Shown here: positions 1 through 12,410 of the stretch, piece by piece | Position numbering within the stretch: the first letter of the stretch is position 1 | Layout of the letters: each line of letters starts with the position of its first letter | Origin: Urophycis tenuis | Taxonomy: Eukaryota > Chordata > Actinopteri > Gadiformes > Phycidae | DNA: 64,000 nucleotides | Direction: 5' to 3' | Assembly (NCBI GenBank): GCA_036785325.1 | Contig: JAXIVH010000020.1 | Span: 7,049,879 to 7,113,878, forward strand | Translations under genes and position numbers: made by a program | Notes under the pieces: model-generated | Told to the model about the DNA's origin: nothing | Databases searched by the model: none | Seen by the model: the letters and a program-made list of their open reading frames with translations, nothing else

Positions 1-73
1 GTTAATTGAAACGTTGAAGGTATGTTTTTAGCTGCTGGGTAGACTTCACTCAACCTGACACAGTTTTGTCTGT

Positions 74-90
74 GAGCAACGAAATTGCTC
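74..90 (+). other. Stem-loop, class B (representative monomer)
   Basis: GAGCAACGAAATTGCTC forms a perfect 6-bp stem, GAGCAA pairing with TTGCTC around a 5-base loop. Most class B monomers read CCAAA in the loop. A fish-type hairpin function is not known to me. The significance lies in the class A monomers, which keep a hairpin at the same place with different bases. Confidence 0.6.
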
Positions 91-113
91 GGGGATGGGC
101 TCATTATGAGCGG

Positions 114-130
114 GGAAATCTAAGCTTTCC
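114..130 (+). other. Second short stem-loop in the monomer (representative)
   Basis: GGAAATCTAAGCTTTCC pairs GGAAA with TTTCC around a 7-base loop. It contains the HindIII site that recurs about every 214 bp. In the insert-flank monomer class the sequence changes to AAGGTTCCC, and the stem is then GGGAA with TTCCC (for example 7173-7190). Confidence 0.5.
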
Positions 131-280
131 AACGGCGTATGGCAAGACTATATTCACCAAAGGGTCGTTGAAATACTAAGCTAATTAATTTGTGTTCTGT
201 AAGGAAAGATTGATGTTAATTGAAACGTTTAAGGTATGTTTTTAGCTGCTGGGTAGACTTCAGTCAACCTGACGCAGTTT

Positions 281-300
281 AGTCTGTGATCAACCAGACT
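281..300 (+). other. Stem-loop, class A (representative monomer)
   Basis: AGTCTGTGATCAACCAGACT forms a 6-bp stem, AGTCTG pairing with CAGACT around TGATCAAC. It overlaps the position of the class B hairpin (unit positions 67-86 against 74-90). Class A and class B monomers are interspersed in defined orders through the whole array. Confidence 0.6.
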
Positions 301-428
301 GCTGGCGGATGGGCTCATTTTAAGCAGGGAAATCTAAGCTTTTCAACGGCGTATGGTAAGACTATATTCACCAAAGGGCCGTTGAAATACTAAGCTAATT
401 AATTTGTGTTCTGTAAGGAAAGATTGAT

Positions 429-3400
429 GTTAATTGAAACGTTAAAGGTATGTTTTTGGCTGCTGGGTAGACTTCATTCAACCTGACGCAGTTTAGTCTG
501 TGATCAACCAGACTGCTTGCGGATGGGCTCATTTTAAGCGGGGAAATCTAAGCTTTCCAACGGCGTATGGCAAGACTATATTAACTCATGGGTCGTTGAA
601 ATACTAAGCTAATTAATTTCTGTTCTGTAAGGAAAGATTGATGTTAATTGAAACGTTGAAGGTATGTTTTTAGCTGCTGGGTAGACTTCAGTCAACCTGA
701 CGCAGTTTAGTCTGTGAGCAACCAAATTGCTCGGGGATGGGCTCATTATAAGCGGGGAAATCTATGCTTTCCAACGGCGTATGGCAAGACTATATTCACC
801 AAAGGGTCGTTGAAATACTAAGCTAATTAATTTGTGTTCTGTAAGGAAAGATTGATGTTAATTGAAACGTTGAAGGTATGTTTTTAGCTGCTGGGTAGAC
901 TTCAGTCAACCTGACGCAGTTTAGTCTGTGATCAACCAGACTGCTCGCGGATGGGCTCATTTTAAGCGGGGAAATCTAAGCTTTCCAACGGCGTATGGCA
1001 AGACTATATCGACTCATGGGTCGTTGAAATACTAAGCTAATTAATTTGTGTTCTGTAAGGAAAGATTGATGTTAATTGAAACGTTGAAGGTATGTTTTTA
1101 GCTGCTGGGTAGACTTCAGTCAACCTGACGCAGTTTAGTCTGTGATCAACCAGACTGCTCGCGGATGGGCTCATTTTAAGCGGGGAAATCTAAGCTTTCC
1201 AACGGCGTATGGCAAGACTATATTGACTCATGGGTCATTGAAATACTAAGCTAATTAATTTGTGTTCTGTAAGGAAAGATTGATGTTAATTGAAACGTTG
1301 AAGGTATGTTTTTAGCTGCTGGGTAGACTTCAGTCAACCTGACGCAGTTTAGTCTGTGATCAACCAGACTGCTCGCGGATGGGCTCATTTTAAGCGGGGA
1401 AATCTAAGCTTTCCAACAGCGTATGGCAAGACTATATTGACTCATGGGTCGTTGAAATACTAAGCTAATTAATTTGTGTTCTGTAAGGAAAGATTGATGT
1501 TAATTGAAACGTTGAAGGTATGTTTTTAGCTGCTGGGTAGACTTCATTCAACCTGACGCAGTTTAGTCTGTGATCAACCAGACTGCTCGCGGATGGGCTC
1601 ATTTTAAGCGGGGAAATCTAAGCTTTCCAACGGCCTATGGCAAGACTATATTGACTCATGGGTCATTGAAATACTAAGCTAATTAATTTGTGTTCTGTAA
1701 GGAAAGATTGATGTTAATTGAAACGTTGAAGGTATGTTTTTAGCTGCTGGGTAGACTTCACTCAACCTGACACAGTTTTGTCTGTGAGCAACCAAATTGC
1801 TCGGGGATGGGCTCATTATAAGCGGGGAAATCTAAGCTTTCCAACGGCGTATGGCAAGACTATATTCACCAAAGGGTTGTTGAAATACTAAGCTAATTAA
1901 TTTGTGTTCTGTAAGGAAAGATTGATGTTAATTGAAACGTTTAAGGTATGTTTTTAGCTGCTGGGTAGACTTCAGTCAACCTGACGCAGTTTAGTCTGTG
2001 ATCAACCAGACTGCTGGCGGATGGGCTCATCTTAAGCAGGGAAATCTAAGCTTTTCAACGGCGTATGGTAAGACTATATTCACCAAAGGGCCGTTGAAAT
2101 ACTAAGCTAATTAATTTGTGTTCTGTAAGGAAAGATTGATGTTAATTGAAACGTTGAAGGTATGTTTTTAGCTGCTGGGTAGACTTCAGTCAACCTGACC
2201 CAGTTTAGTCTGTGAGCAACCAAATTGCTCGGGGATGGGCTCATTATAAGCGGGGAAATCTAAGCTTTCCAACGGCGTATGGCAAGATTATATTCACCAA
2301 AGGGTCGTTGAAATACTAAGCTAATTAATTTGTGTTCTGTAAGGAAAGATTGATGTTAATTGAAACGTTGAAGGTATGTTTTTAGCTGCTGGGTAGACTT
2401 CAGTCAACCTGACGCAGTTTAGTCTGTGATCAACCAGACTGCTGGCGGATGGGCTCATTTTAAGCAGGGAAATCTAAGCTTTTCAACGGCGTATGGTAAG
2501 ACTATATTCACCAAAGGGCCGTTGAAATACTAAGCTAATTAATTTGTGTTCTGTAAGGAAAGATTGATGTTAATTGAAACGTTGAAGGTATGTCTTTAGC
2601 TGCTGTGTAGACTTCAGTCAACCTGACGCAGATTTGTCTGTGAGCAACCAAATTGCTCGGGGATGGGCTCATTATAAGCGGGGAAATCTACGCTTTCCAA
2701 CGGCGTATGGCAAGACTATATTCACCAAAGGGCCGTTGAAATACTAAGCTAATTAATTTGTTTTCTGTAAGGAAAGATTGATGTTAATTGAAACGTTAAA
2801 GGTATGTTTTTAGCTGCTGGGTAGACTTCATTCAACCTGACGCAGTTTAGTCTGTGATCAACCAGACTGCTGGCGGATGGGCTCATTTTAAGCAGGGAAA
2901 TCTAAGCTTTTCAACGGCGTATGGTAAGACTATATTCACCAAAGGGCCGTTGAAATACTAAGCTAATTAATTTGTGTTCTGTAAGGAAAGATTGATGTTA
3001 ATTGAAACGTTAAAGGTATGTTTTTGGCTGCTGGGTAGACTTCATTCAACCTGACGCAGTTTAGTCTGTGATCAACCAGACTGCTTGCGGATGGGCTCAT
3101 TTTAAGCGGGGAAATCTAAGCTTTCCAACGGCGTATGGCAAGACTATATTAACTCATGGGTCGTTGAAATACTAAGCTAATTAATTTCTGTTCTGTAAGG
3201 AAAGATTGATGTTAATTGAAACGTTGAAGGTATGTTTTTAGCTGCTGGGTAGACTTCAGTCAACCTGACGCAGTTTAGTCTGTGAGCAACCAAATTGCTC
3301 GGGGATGGGCTCATTATAAGCGGGGAAATCTATGCTTTCCAACGGCGTATGGCAAGACTATATTCACCAAAGGGTCGTTGAAATACTAAGCTAATTAATT

Positions 3401-5136
3401 TGTGTTCTGTAAGGAAAGATTGATGTTAATTGAAACGTTGAAGGTATGTTTTTAGCTGCTGGGTAGACTTCAGTCAACCTGACGCAGTTTAGTCTGTGAT
3501 CAACCAGACTGCTCGCGGATGGGCTCATTTTAAGCGGGGAAATCTAAGCTTTCCAACGGCGTATGGCAAGACTATATCGACTCATGGGTCGTTGAAATAC
3601 TAAGCTAATTAATTTGTGTTCTGTAAGGAAAGATTGATGTTAATTGAAACGTTGAAGGTATGTTTTTAGCTGCTGGGTAGACTTCAGTCAACCTGACGCA
3701 GTTTAGTCTGTGATCAACCAGACTGCTCGCGGATGGGCTCATTTTAAGCGGGGAAATCTAAGCTTTCCAACGGCGTATGGCAAGACTATATTGACTCATG
3801 GGTCATTGAAATACTAAGCTAATTAATTTGTGTTCTGTAAGGAAAGATTGATGTTAATTGAAACGTTGAAGGTATGTTTTTAGCTGCTGGGTAGACTTCA
3901 GTCAACCTGACGCAGTTTAGTCTGTGATCAACCAGACTGCTCGCGGATGGGCTCATTTTAAGCGGGGAAATCTAAGCTTTCCAACAGCGTATGGCAAGAC
4001 TATATTGACTCATGGGTCGTTGAAATACTAAGCTAATTAATTTGTGTTCTGTAAGGAAAGATTGATGTTAATTGAAACGTTGAAGGTATGTTTTTAGCTG
4101 CTGGGTAGACTTCATTCAACCTGACGCAGTTTAGTCTGTGATCAACCAGACTGCTCGCGGATGGGCTCATTTTAAGCGGGGAAATCTAAGCTTTCCAACG
4201 GCCTATGGCAAGACTATATTGACTCATGGGTCATTGAAATACTAAGCTAATTAATTTGTGTTCTGTAAGGAAAGATTGATGTTAATTGAAACGTTGAAGG
4301 TATGTTTTTAGCTGCTGGGTAGACTTCACTCAACCTGACACAGTTTTGTCTGTGAGCAACCAAATTGCTCGGGGATGGGCTCATTATAAGCGGGGAAATC
4401 TAAGCTTTCCAACGGCGTATGGCAAGACTATATTCACCAAAGGGTTGTTGAAATACTAAGCTAATTAATTTGTGTTCTGTAAGGAAAGATTGATGTTAAT
4501 TGAAACGTTTAAGGTATGTTTTTAGCTGCTGGGTAGACTTCAGTCAACCTGACGCAGTTTAGTCTGTGATCAACCAGACTGCTGGCGGATGGGCTCATCT
4601 TAAGCAGGGAAATCTAAGCTTTTCAACGGCGTATGGTAAGACTATATTCACCAAAGGGCCGTTGAAATACTAAGCTAATTAATTTGTGTTCTGTAAGGAA
4701 AGATTGATGTTAATTGAAACGTTGAAGGTATGTTTTTAGCTGCTGGGTAGACTTCAGTCAACCTGACCCAGTTTAGTCTGTGAGCAACCAAATTGCTCGG
4801 GGATGGGCTCATTATAAGCGGGGAAATCTAAGCTTTCCAACGGCGTATGGCAAGATTATATTCACCAAAGGGTCGTTGAAATACTAAGCTAATTAATTTG
4901 TGTTCTGTAAGGAAAGATTGATGTTAATTGAAACGTTGAAGGTATGTTTTTAGCTGCTGGGTAGACTTCAGTCAACCTGACGCAGTTTAGTCTGTGATCA
5001 ACCAGACTGCTGGCGGATGGGCTCATTTTAAGCAGGGAAATCTAAGCTTTTCAACGGCGTATGGTAAGACTATATTCACCAAAGGGCCGTTGAAATACTA
5101 AGCTAATTAATTTGTGTTCTGTAAGGAAAGATTGAT
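429..5136 (+). repeat. Higher-order duplication: 10-monomer block repeated at 12-monomer offset
   Basis: The ten monomers at 429-2568 recur at 2997-5136, exactly 2568 bp (12 x 214) later. Private variants shared by both copies include CTGCTTGCGG in the first monomer, TCTATGCTTTCC in the second, TATATCGACTC in the third, CAACAGCG in the fifth, GGCCTATGG in the sixth, GGGTTGTTG in the seventh and CAAGATTATATTCACC in the ninth. The two monomers between the copies (2569-2996) are of other types: the first has TATGTCTTTAGCTGCTGTG and TACGCTTTCC. This is a recent tandem duplication by unequal exchange in register with the monomer. Confidence 0.9.
1224..1230 (+). promoter_or_regulatory. AP-1-like heptamer TGACTCA (representative of many)
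   Basis: Monomers with the tail TATATTGACTCATGGG contain TGACTCA, the consensus for AP-1 (bZIP) binding. The insert-flank class reads TATATTGAGTCATGGG (for example 7214-7220), which is the same palindromic consensus with the other central base. Other monomers have TTCACCAAAGGG or TATATCGACTC and lack the site. Whether anything binds here is unknown, and a heptamer fixed in a repeat can be chance. Confidence 0.3.
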
Positions 5137-8100
5137 GTTAATTGAAACGTTGAAGGTATGTTTTTAGCTGCTGGGTAGACTTCAGTCAACCTGACGCAGT
5201 TTAGTCTGTGATCAACCAGACTGCTGGCGGATGGGCTCATTATAAGCGGGGAAATCTAAGCTTTTCAACGGCGTATGGCAAGACTATATTCACTAATGGC
5301 CCGTTGAAATACTAAGCTAATTAATTTCTGTTCTTTATTGAAAGATTGATCTTAATTGAAACGTTGAAGGTATGTTTTTAGCTGCTGGGTAGACTTCAGT
5401 CAACCTGACACAGTTTGGTCTGTGAGCAACCAGACTGCTCGCGGATGGGCTCATTTTAAGCGGGGAAATCTAAGCTTTCCAACGGCGTATGGCAAGACTA
5501 TATTGACTCATTGGTCGTTGAAATACTAAGCTAATTAATTTGTGATCTGTAAGGAAAGATTGATGTTAATTGAAACGTTGAAGGTATGTTTTTAGCTGCT
5601 GGGTAGACTTCAGTCAACCTGACACAGTTTTGTCTCTGAGCAACCAAATTGCTTGGGGATGGGCTCATTTTAAGCGGGGAAATCTAAGCTTTCCAACGGC
5701 GTATGGCAAGACTATATTGACTCATGGGTCGTTGAAATACTAAGATAATTAATTTGTGTTCTGTAAGGAAAGATTGATGTTAATTGAAACGTTGAAGGTA
5801 CGTTTTTAGCTGCTGGGTAGACTTCACTCAACCTGACACAGTTTTGTCTGTGATCAACCAGACTGCTGGCGGATGGGCTCATTTTAAGCAGGGAAATCTA
5901 AGCTTTTCAACGGCGTATGGTAAGACTATATTCACCAAAGGGCCGTTGAAATACTAAGCTAATTAATTTGTGTTCTGTAAGGAAAGATTGATGTTAATTG
6001 AAACGTTAAAGGTATGTTTTTGGCTGCTGGGTAGACTTCATTCAACCTGACGCAGTTTAGTCTGTGATCAACCAGACTGCTCGCGGATGGGCTCATTTTA
6101 AGCGGGGAAATCTAAGCTTTCCAACGGCGTATGGCAAGACTATATTGACTCATGGGTCGTTGAAATACTAAGCTAATTAATTTGTGTTCTGTAAGGAAAG
6201 ATTGATGTTAATTGAAACGTTGAAGGTATGTTTTTAGCTGCTGGGTAGACTTCACTCAACCTGACACAGTTTTGTCTGTGAGCAACCAAATTGCTCGGGG
6301 ATGGGCTCATTATAAGCGGGGAAATCTAAGCTTTCCAACGGCGTATGGCAAGACTATATTCACCAAAGGGTTGTTGAAATACTAAGCTAATTAATTTGTG
6401 TTCTGTAAGGAAAGATTGATGTTAATTGAAACGTTTAAGGTATGTTTTTAGCTGCTGGGTAGACTTCAGTCAACCTGACGCAGTTTAGTCTGTGATCAAC
6501 CAGACTGCTGGCGGATGGGCTCATCTTAAGCAGGGAAATCTAAGCTTTTCAACGGCGTATGGTAAGACTATATTCACCAAAGGGCCGTTGAAATACTAAG
6601 CTAATTAATTTGTGTTCTGTAAGGAAAGATTGATGTTAATTGAAACGTTGAAGGTATGTTTTTAGCTGCTGGGTAGACTTCAGTCAACCTGACCCAGTTT
6701 AGTCTGTGAGCAACCAAATTGCTCGGGGATGGGCTCATTATAAGCGGGGAAATCTAAGCTTTCCAACGGCGTATGGCAAGACTATATTCACCAAAGGGTC
6801 GTTGAAATACTAAGCTAATTAATTTGTGTTCTGTAAGGAAAGATTGATGTTAATTGAAACGTTGAAGGTATGTTTTTAGCTGCTGGGTAGACTTCAGTCA
6901 ACCTGACGCAGTTTAGTCTGTGATCAACCAGACTGCTGGCGGATGGGCTCATTTTAAGCAGGGAAATCTAAGCTTTTCAACGGCGTATGGTAAGACTATA
7001 TTCACCAAAGGGCCGTTGAAATAAAGCTAATAAATTTGTGTTCTGTAAGGAAAGATTGATGTTAATTGAAACGTTGAAGGTATGTTTTTAGCTGCTGGGT
7101 AGACTTCAGTCAACCTGACGCAGTTTAGTCTGTGATCAACCAGACTGCTCGCGGATGGGCTCATTTTAAGCGGGGAAATCTAAGGTTCCCAACGGCGTAT
7201 GGCAAGACTATATTGAGTCATGGGTCGTTGAAATACTAAGCTAATTAATTTCTGTTCTTTATTGAAAGATTGATCTTAATTGAAACGTTGAAGGTATGTT
7301 TTTAGCTGCTGGGTAGACTTCAGTCAACCTGACGCAGTTTTGTCTCTGAGCAAGCAGACTGCTCGCGGATGGGCTCATTTTAAGCGGGGAAATCTAAGCT
7401 TTCCAACGGCGTATGGCAAGACTATATTGACTCATTGGTCGTTGAAATACTAAGCTAATTAATTTGTGATCTGTAAGGAAAGATTGATGTTAATTGAAAC
7501 GTTGAAGGTATGTTTTTAGCTGCTGGGTAGACTTCAGTCAACCTGACACAGTTTTGTCTCTGAGCAACCAAATTGCTTGGGGATGGGCTCATTATAAGCG
7601 GGGAAATCTAAGCTTTTCAACGGCTTATGGCAAGACTATATTCACCAAAGGGCGTTTGAAATACTAAGCTAATTAATTTGTGTTCTGTAAGGAAAGATTG
7701 ATGTTAATTGAAACGTTAAAGGTATGTTTTTAGCTGCTGGGTAGACTTCATTCAACCTGACGCAGTTTAGTCTGTGATCAACCAGACTGCTCGCGGATGG
7801 GCTCATTTTAAGCGGGGAAATCTAAGCTTTCCAACGGCCTATGGCAAGACTATATTGACTCATGGGTCATTGAAATACTAAGCTAATTAATTTGTGTTCT
7901 GTAAGGAAAGATTGATGTTAATTGAAACGTTGAAGGTATGTTTTTAGCTGCTGGGTAGACTTCACTCAACCTGACACAGTTTTGTCTGTGAGCAACGAAA
8001 TTGCTCGGGGATGGGCTCATTATGAGCGGGGAAATCTAAGCTTTCCAACGGCGTATGGCAAGACTATATTCACCAAAGGGTCGTTGAAATACTAAGCTAA

Positions 8101-8344
8101 TTAATTTGTGTTCTGTAAGGAAAGATTGATGTTAATTGAAACGTTTAAGGTATGTTTTTAGCTGCTGGGTAGACTTCAGTCAACCTGACGCAGTTTAGTC
8201 TGTGATCAACCAGACTGCTGGCGGATGGGCTCATTTTAAGCAGGGAAATCTAAGCTTTTCAACGGCGTATGGTAAGACTATATTCACCAAAGGGCCGTTG
8301 AAATACTAAGCTAATTAATTTGTGTTCTGTAAGGAAAGATTGAT

Positions 8345-10484
8345 GTTAATTGAAACGTTAAAGGTATGTTTTTGGCTGCTGGGTAGACTTCATTCAACCT
8401 GACGCAGTTTAGTCTGTGATCAACCAGACTGCTCGCGGATGGGCTCATTTTAAGCGGGGAAATCTAAGCTTTCCAACGGCGTATGGCAAGACTATATTAA
8501 CTCATGGGTCGTTGAAATACTAAGCTAATTAATTTCTGTTCTGTAAGGAAAGATTGATGTTAATTGAAACGTTGAAGGTATGTTTTTAGCTGCTGGGTAG
8601 ACTTCAGTCAACCTGACGCAGTTTAGTCTGTGAGCAACCAAATTGCTCGGGGATGGGCTCATTATAAGCGGGGAAATCTATGCTTTCCAACGGCGTATGG
8701 CAAGACTATATTCACCAAAGGGTCGTTGAAATACTAAGCTAATTAATTTGTGTTCTGTAAGGAAAGATTGATGTTAATTGAAACGTTGAAGGTATGTTTT
8801 TAGCTGCTGGGTAGACTTCAGTCAACCTGACGCAGTTTAGTCTGTGATCAACCAGACTGCTCGCGGATGGGCTCATTTTAAGCGGGGAAATCTAAGCTTT
8901 CCAACGGCGTATGGCAAGACTATATCGACTCATGGGTCGTTGAAATACTAAGCTAATTAATTTGTGTTCTGTAAGGAAAGATTGATGTTAATTGAAACGT
9001 TGAAGGTATGTTTTTAGCTGCTGGGTAGACTTCAGTCAACCTGACGCAGTTTAGTCTGTGATCAACCAGACTGCTCGCGGATGGGCTCATTTTAAGCGGG
9101 GAAATCTAAGCTTTCCAACGGCGTATGGCAAGACTATATTGACTCATGGGTCATTGAAATACTAAGCTAATTAATTTGTGTTCTGTAAGGAAAGATTGAT
9201 GTTAATTGAAACGTTGAAGGTATGTTTTTAGCTGCTGGGTAGACTTCAGTCAACCTGACGCAGTTTAGTCTGTGATCAACCAGACTGCTCGCGGATGGGC
9301 TCATTTTAAGCGGGGAAATCTAAGCTTTCCAACAGCGTATGGCAAGACTATATTGACTCATGGGTCGTTGAAATACTAAGCTAATTAATTTGTGTTCTGT
9401 AAGGAAAGATTGATGTTAATTGAAACGTTGAAGGTATGTTTTTAGCTGCTGGGTAGACTTCATTCAACCTGACGCAGTTTAGTCTGTGATCAACCAGACT
9501 GCTCGCGGATGGGCTCATTTTAAGCGGGGAAATCTAAGCTTTCCAACGGCCTATGGCAAGACTATATTGACTCATGGGTCATTGAAATACTAAGCTAATT
9601 AATTTGTGTTCTGTAAGGAAAGATTGATGTTAATTGAAACGTTGAAGGTATGTTTTTAGCTGCTGGGTAGACTTCAGTCAACCTGACGCAGTTTAGTCTG
9701 TGATCAACCAGACTGCTCGCGGATGGGCTCATTTTAAGCGGGGAAATCTAAGCTTTTCAACGGCGTATGGCAAGACTATATTCACCAATGGCCCGTTGAA
9801 ATACTAAGCTAATTAATTTGTGTTCTGTAAGGAAAGATTGATGTCAATTGAAACGTTAAAGGTATGTTTTTAGCTGCTGGGTAGACTTCATTCAACCTGA
9901 CGCAGTTTAGTCTGTGATCAACCAGACTGCTCGCGGATGGGCTCATTTTAAGCGGGGAAATCTAAGCTTTCCAACGGCGTATGGAAAGACTATATTGACT
10001 CATGGGTCGTTGAAATACTAAGCTAATTAATTTGTGTTCTGTAAGGAAAGATTGATGTTAATTGAAACGTTGAAGGTATGTTTTTAGCTGCTGGGTAGAC
10101 TTCACTCAACCTGACACAGTTTTGTCTGTGAGCAACCAAATTGCTCGGGGATGGGCTCATTATAAGCGGGGAAATCTAAGCTTTCCAACGGCGTATGGCA
10201 AGACTATATTCACCAAAGGGTCGTTGAAATACTAAGCTAATTAATTTGTGTTCTGTAAGGAAAGATTGATGTTAATTGAAACGTTTAAGGTATGTTTTTA
10301 GCTGCTGGGTAGACTTCAGTCAACCTGACGCAGTTTAGTCTGTGATCAACCAGACTGCTGGCGGATGGCCTCATTTTAAGCAGGGAAATCTAAGCTTTCC
10401 AACGGCGTATGGAAAGACTATATTGACTCATGGGTCGTTGAAATACTAAGCTAATTAATTTGTGTTCTGTAAGGAAAGATTGAT
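8345..10484 (+). repeat. 10-monomer higher-order unit (2140 bp), copy a
   Basis: Ordered monomer types recognisable by private variants: TTTTTGGCTG, then TCTATGCTTTCC, TATATCGACTC, GGGTCATTG, CAACAGCG, GGCCTATGG plus GGGTCATTG, CAATGGCCCG, GTCAATTGAAACGTTAAAGG, CACTCAACCTGACACAG, and GTTTAAGG with CTGGCGG. The last monomer is a hybrid: its 3' half carries the GGAAAGAC tail of another type. The same order returns at 17547 and 36753. Confidence 0.85.
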
Positions 10485-12410
10485 GTTAATTGAAACGTTG
10501 AAGGTATGTTTTTAGCTGCTGGGTAGACTTCACTCAACCTGACACAGTTTTGTCTGTGAGCAACCAAATTGCTCGGGGATGGGCTCATTATAAGCGGGGA
10601 AATCTAAGCTTTCCAACGGCGTATGGCAAGACTATATTGACTCATGGGTCGTTGAAATACTAAGATAATTAATTTGTGTTCTGTAAGGAAAGATTGATGT
10701 TAATTGAAACGTTGAAGGTATGTTTTTAGCTGCTGGGTAGACTTCACTCAACCTGACACAGTTTTGTCTGTGATCAACCAGACTGCTGGCGGATGGGCTC
10801 ATTTTAAGCAGGGAAATCTAAGCTTTTCAACGGCGTATGGTAAGACTATATTCACCAAAGGGCCGTTGAAATACTAAGCTAATTAATTTGTGTTCTGTAA
10901 GGAAAGATTGATGTTAATTGAAACGTTAAAGGTATGTTTTTGGCTGCTGGGTAGACTTCATTCAACCTGACGCAGTTTAGTCTGTGATCAACCAGACTGC
11001 TCGCGGATGGGCTCATTTTAAGCGGGGAAATCTAAGCTTTCCAACGGCGTATGGCAAGACTATATTGACTCATGGGTCGTTGAAATACTAAGCTAATTAA
11101 TTTGTGTTCTGTAAGGAAAGATTGATGTTAATTGAAACGTTGAAGGTATGTTTTTAGCTGCTGGGTAGACTTCACTCAACCTGACACAGTTTTGTCTGTG
11201 AGCAACCAAATTGCTCGGGGATGGGCTCATTATAAGCGGGGAAATCTAAGCTTTCCAACGGCGTATGGCAAGACTATATTCACCAAAGGGTTGTTGAAAT
11301 ACTAAGCTAATTCATTTGTGTTCTGTAAGGAAAGATTGATGTTAATTGAAACGTTTAAGGTATGTTTTTAGCTGCTGGGTAGACTTCAGTCAACCTGACG
11401 CAGTTTAGTCTGTGATCAACCAGACTGCTGGCGGATGGGCTCATCTTAAGCAGGGAAATCTAAGCTTTTCAACGGCATATGGTAAGACTATATTCACCAA
11501 AGGGCCGTTGAAATACTAAGCTAATTAATTTGTGTTCTGTAAGGAAAGATTGATGTTAATTGAAACGTTGAAGGTATGTTTTTAGCTGCTGGGTAGACTT
11601 CAGTCAACCTGACCCAGTTTAGTCTGTGAGCAACCAAATTGCTCGGGGATGGGCTCATTATAAGCGGGGAAATCTAAGCTTTCCAACGGCGTATGGCAAG
11701 ATTATATTCACCAAAGGGTCGTTGAAATACTAAGCTAATTAATTTGTGTTCTGTAAGGAAAGATTGATGTTAATTGAAACGTTGAAGGTATGTTTTTAGC
11801 TGCTGGGTAGACTTCAGTCAACCTGACGCAGTTTAGTCTGTGATCAACCAGACTGCTGGCGGATGGGCTCATTTTAAGCAGGGAAATCTAAGCTTTTCAA
11901 CGGCGTATGGTAAGACTATATTCACCAAAGGGCCGTTGAAATACTAAGCTAATTAATTTGTGTTCTGTAAGGAAAGATTGATGTTAATTGAAACGTTGAA
12001 GGTATGTTTTTAGCTGCTGGGTAGACTTCAGTCAACCTGACGCAGTTTAGTCTGTGATCAACCAGACTGCTCGCGGATGGGCTCATTTTAAGCGGGGAAA
12101 TCTAAGGTTCCCAACGGCGTATGGCAAGACTATATTGAGTCATGGGTCGTTGAAATACTAAGCTAATTAATTTCTGTTCTTTATTGAAAGATTGATCTTA
12201 ATTGAAACGTTGAAGGTATGTTTTTAGCTGCTGGGTAGACTTCAGTCAACCTGACGCAGTTTTGTCTCTGAGCAAGCAGACTGCTCGCGGATGGGCTCAT
12301 TTTAAGCGGGGAAATCTAAGATTTCCAACGGCGTATGGCAAGATTATATTGACTCATTGGTCGTTGAAATACTAAGCTAATTAATTTGTGATCTGTAAGG
12401 AAAGATTGAT

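Noticed and set aside
124..138. CENP-B box on the minus strand (CGTTGGAAA in CCGTTGGAAAGCTT)
   Set aside because: Nine bases match the human box core, but the essential TTCG and CGGG positions are not met (CCG and GCTT here).
91..175. Pol III A and B boxes (TGGGCTCATTATAAGCGG and GGGTCGTTGAAAT), suggesting a tRNA-derived SINE origin of the monomer
   Set aside because: Both boxes match poorly, their spacing is longer than usual, and no cloverleaf or A-rich tail is visible.
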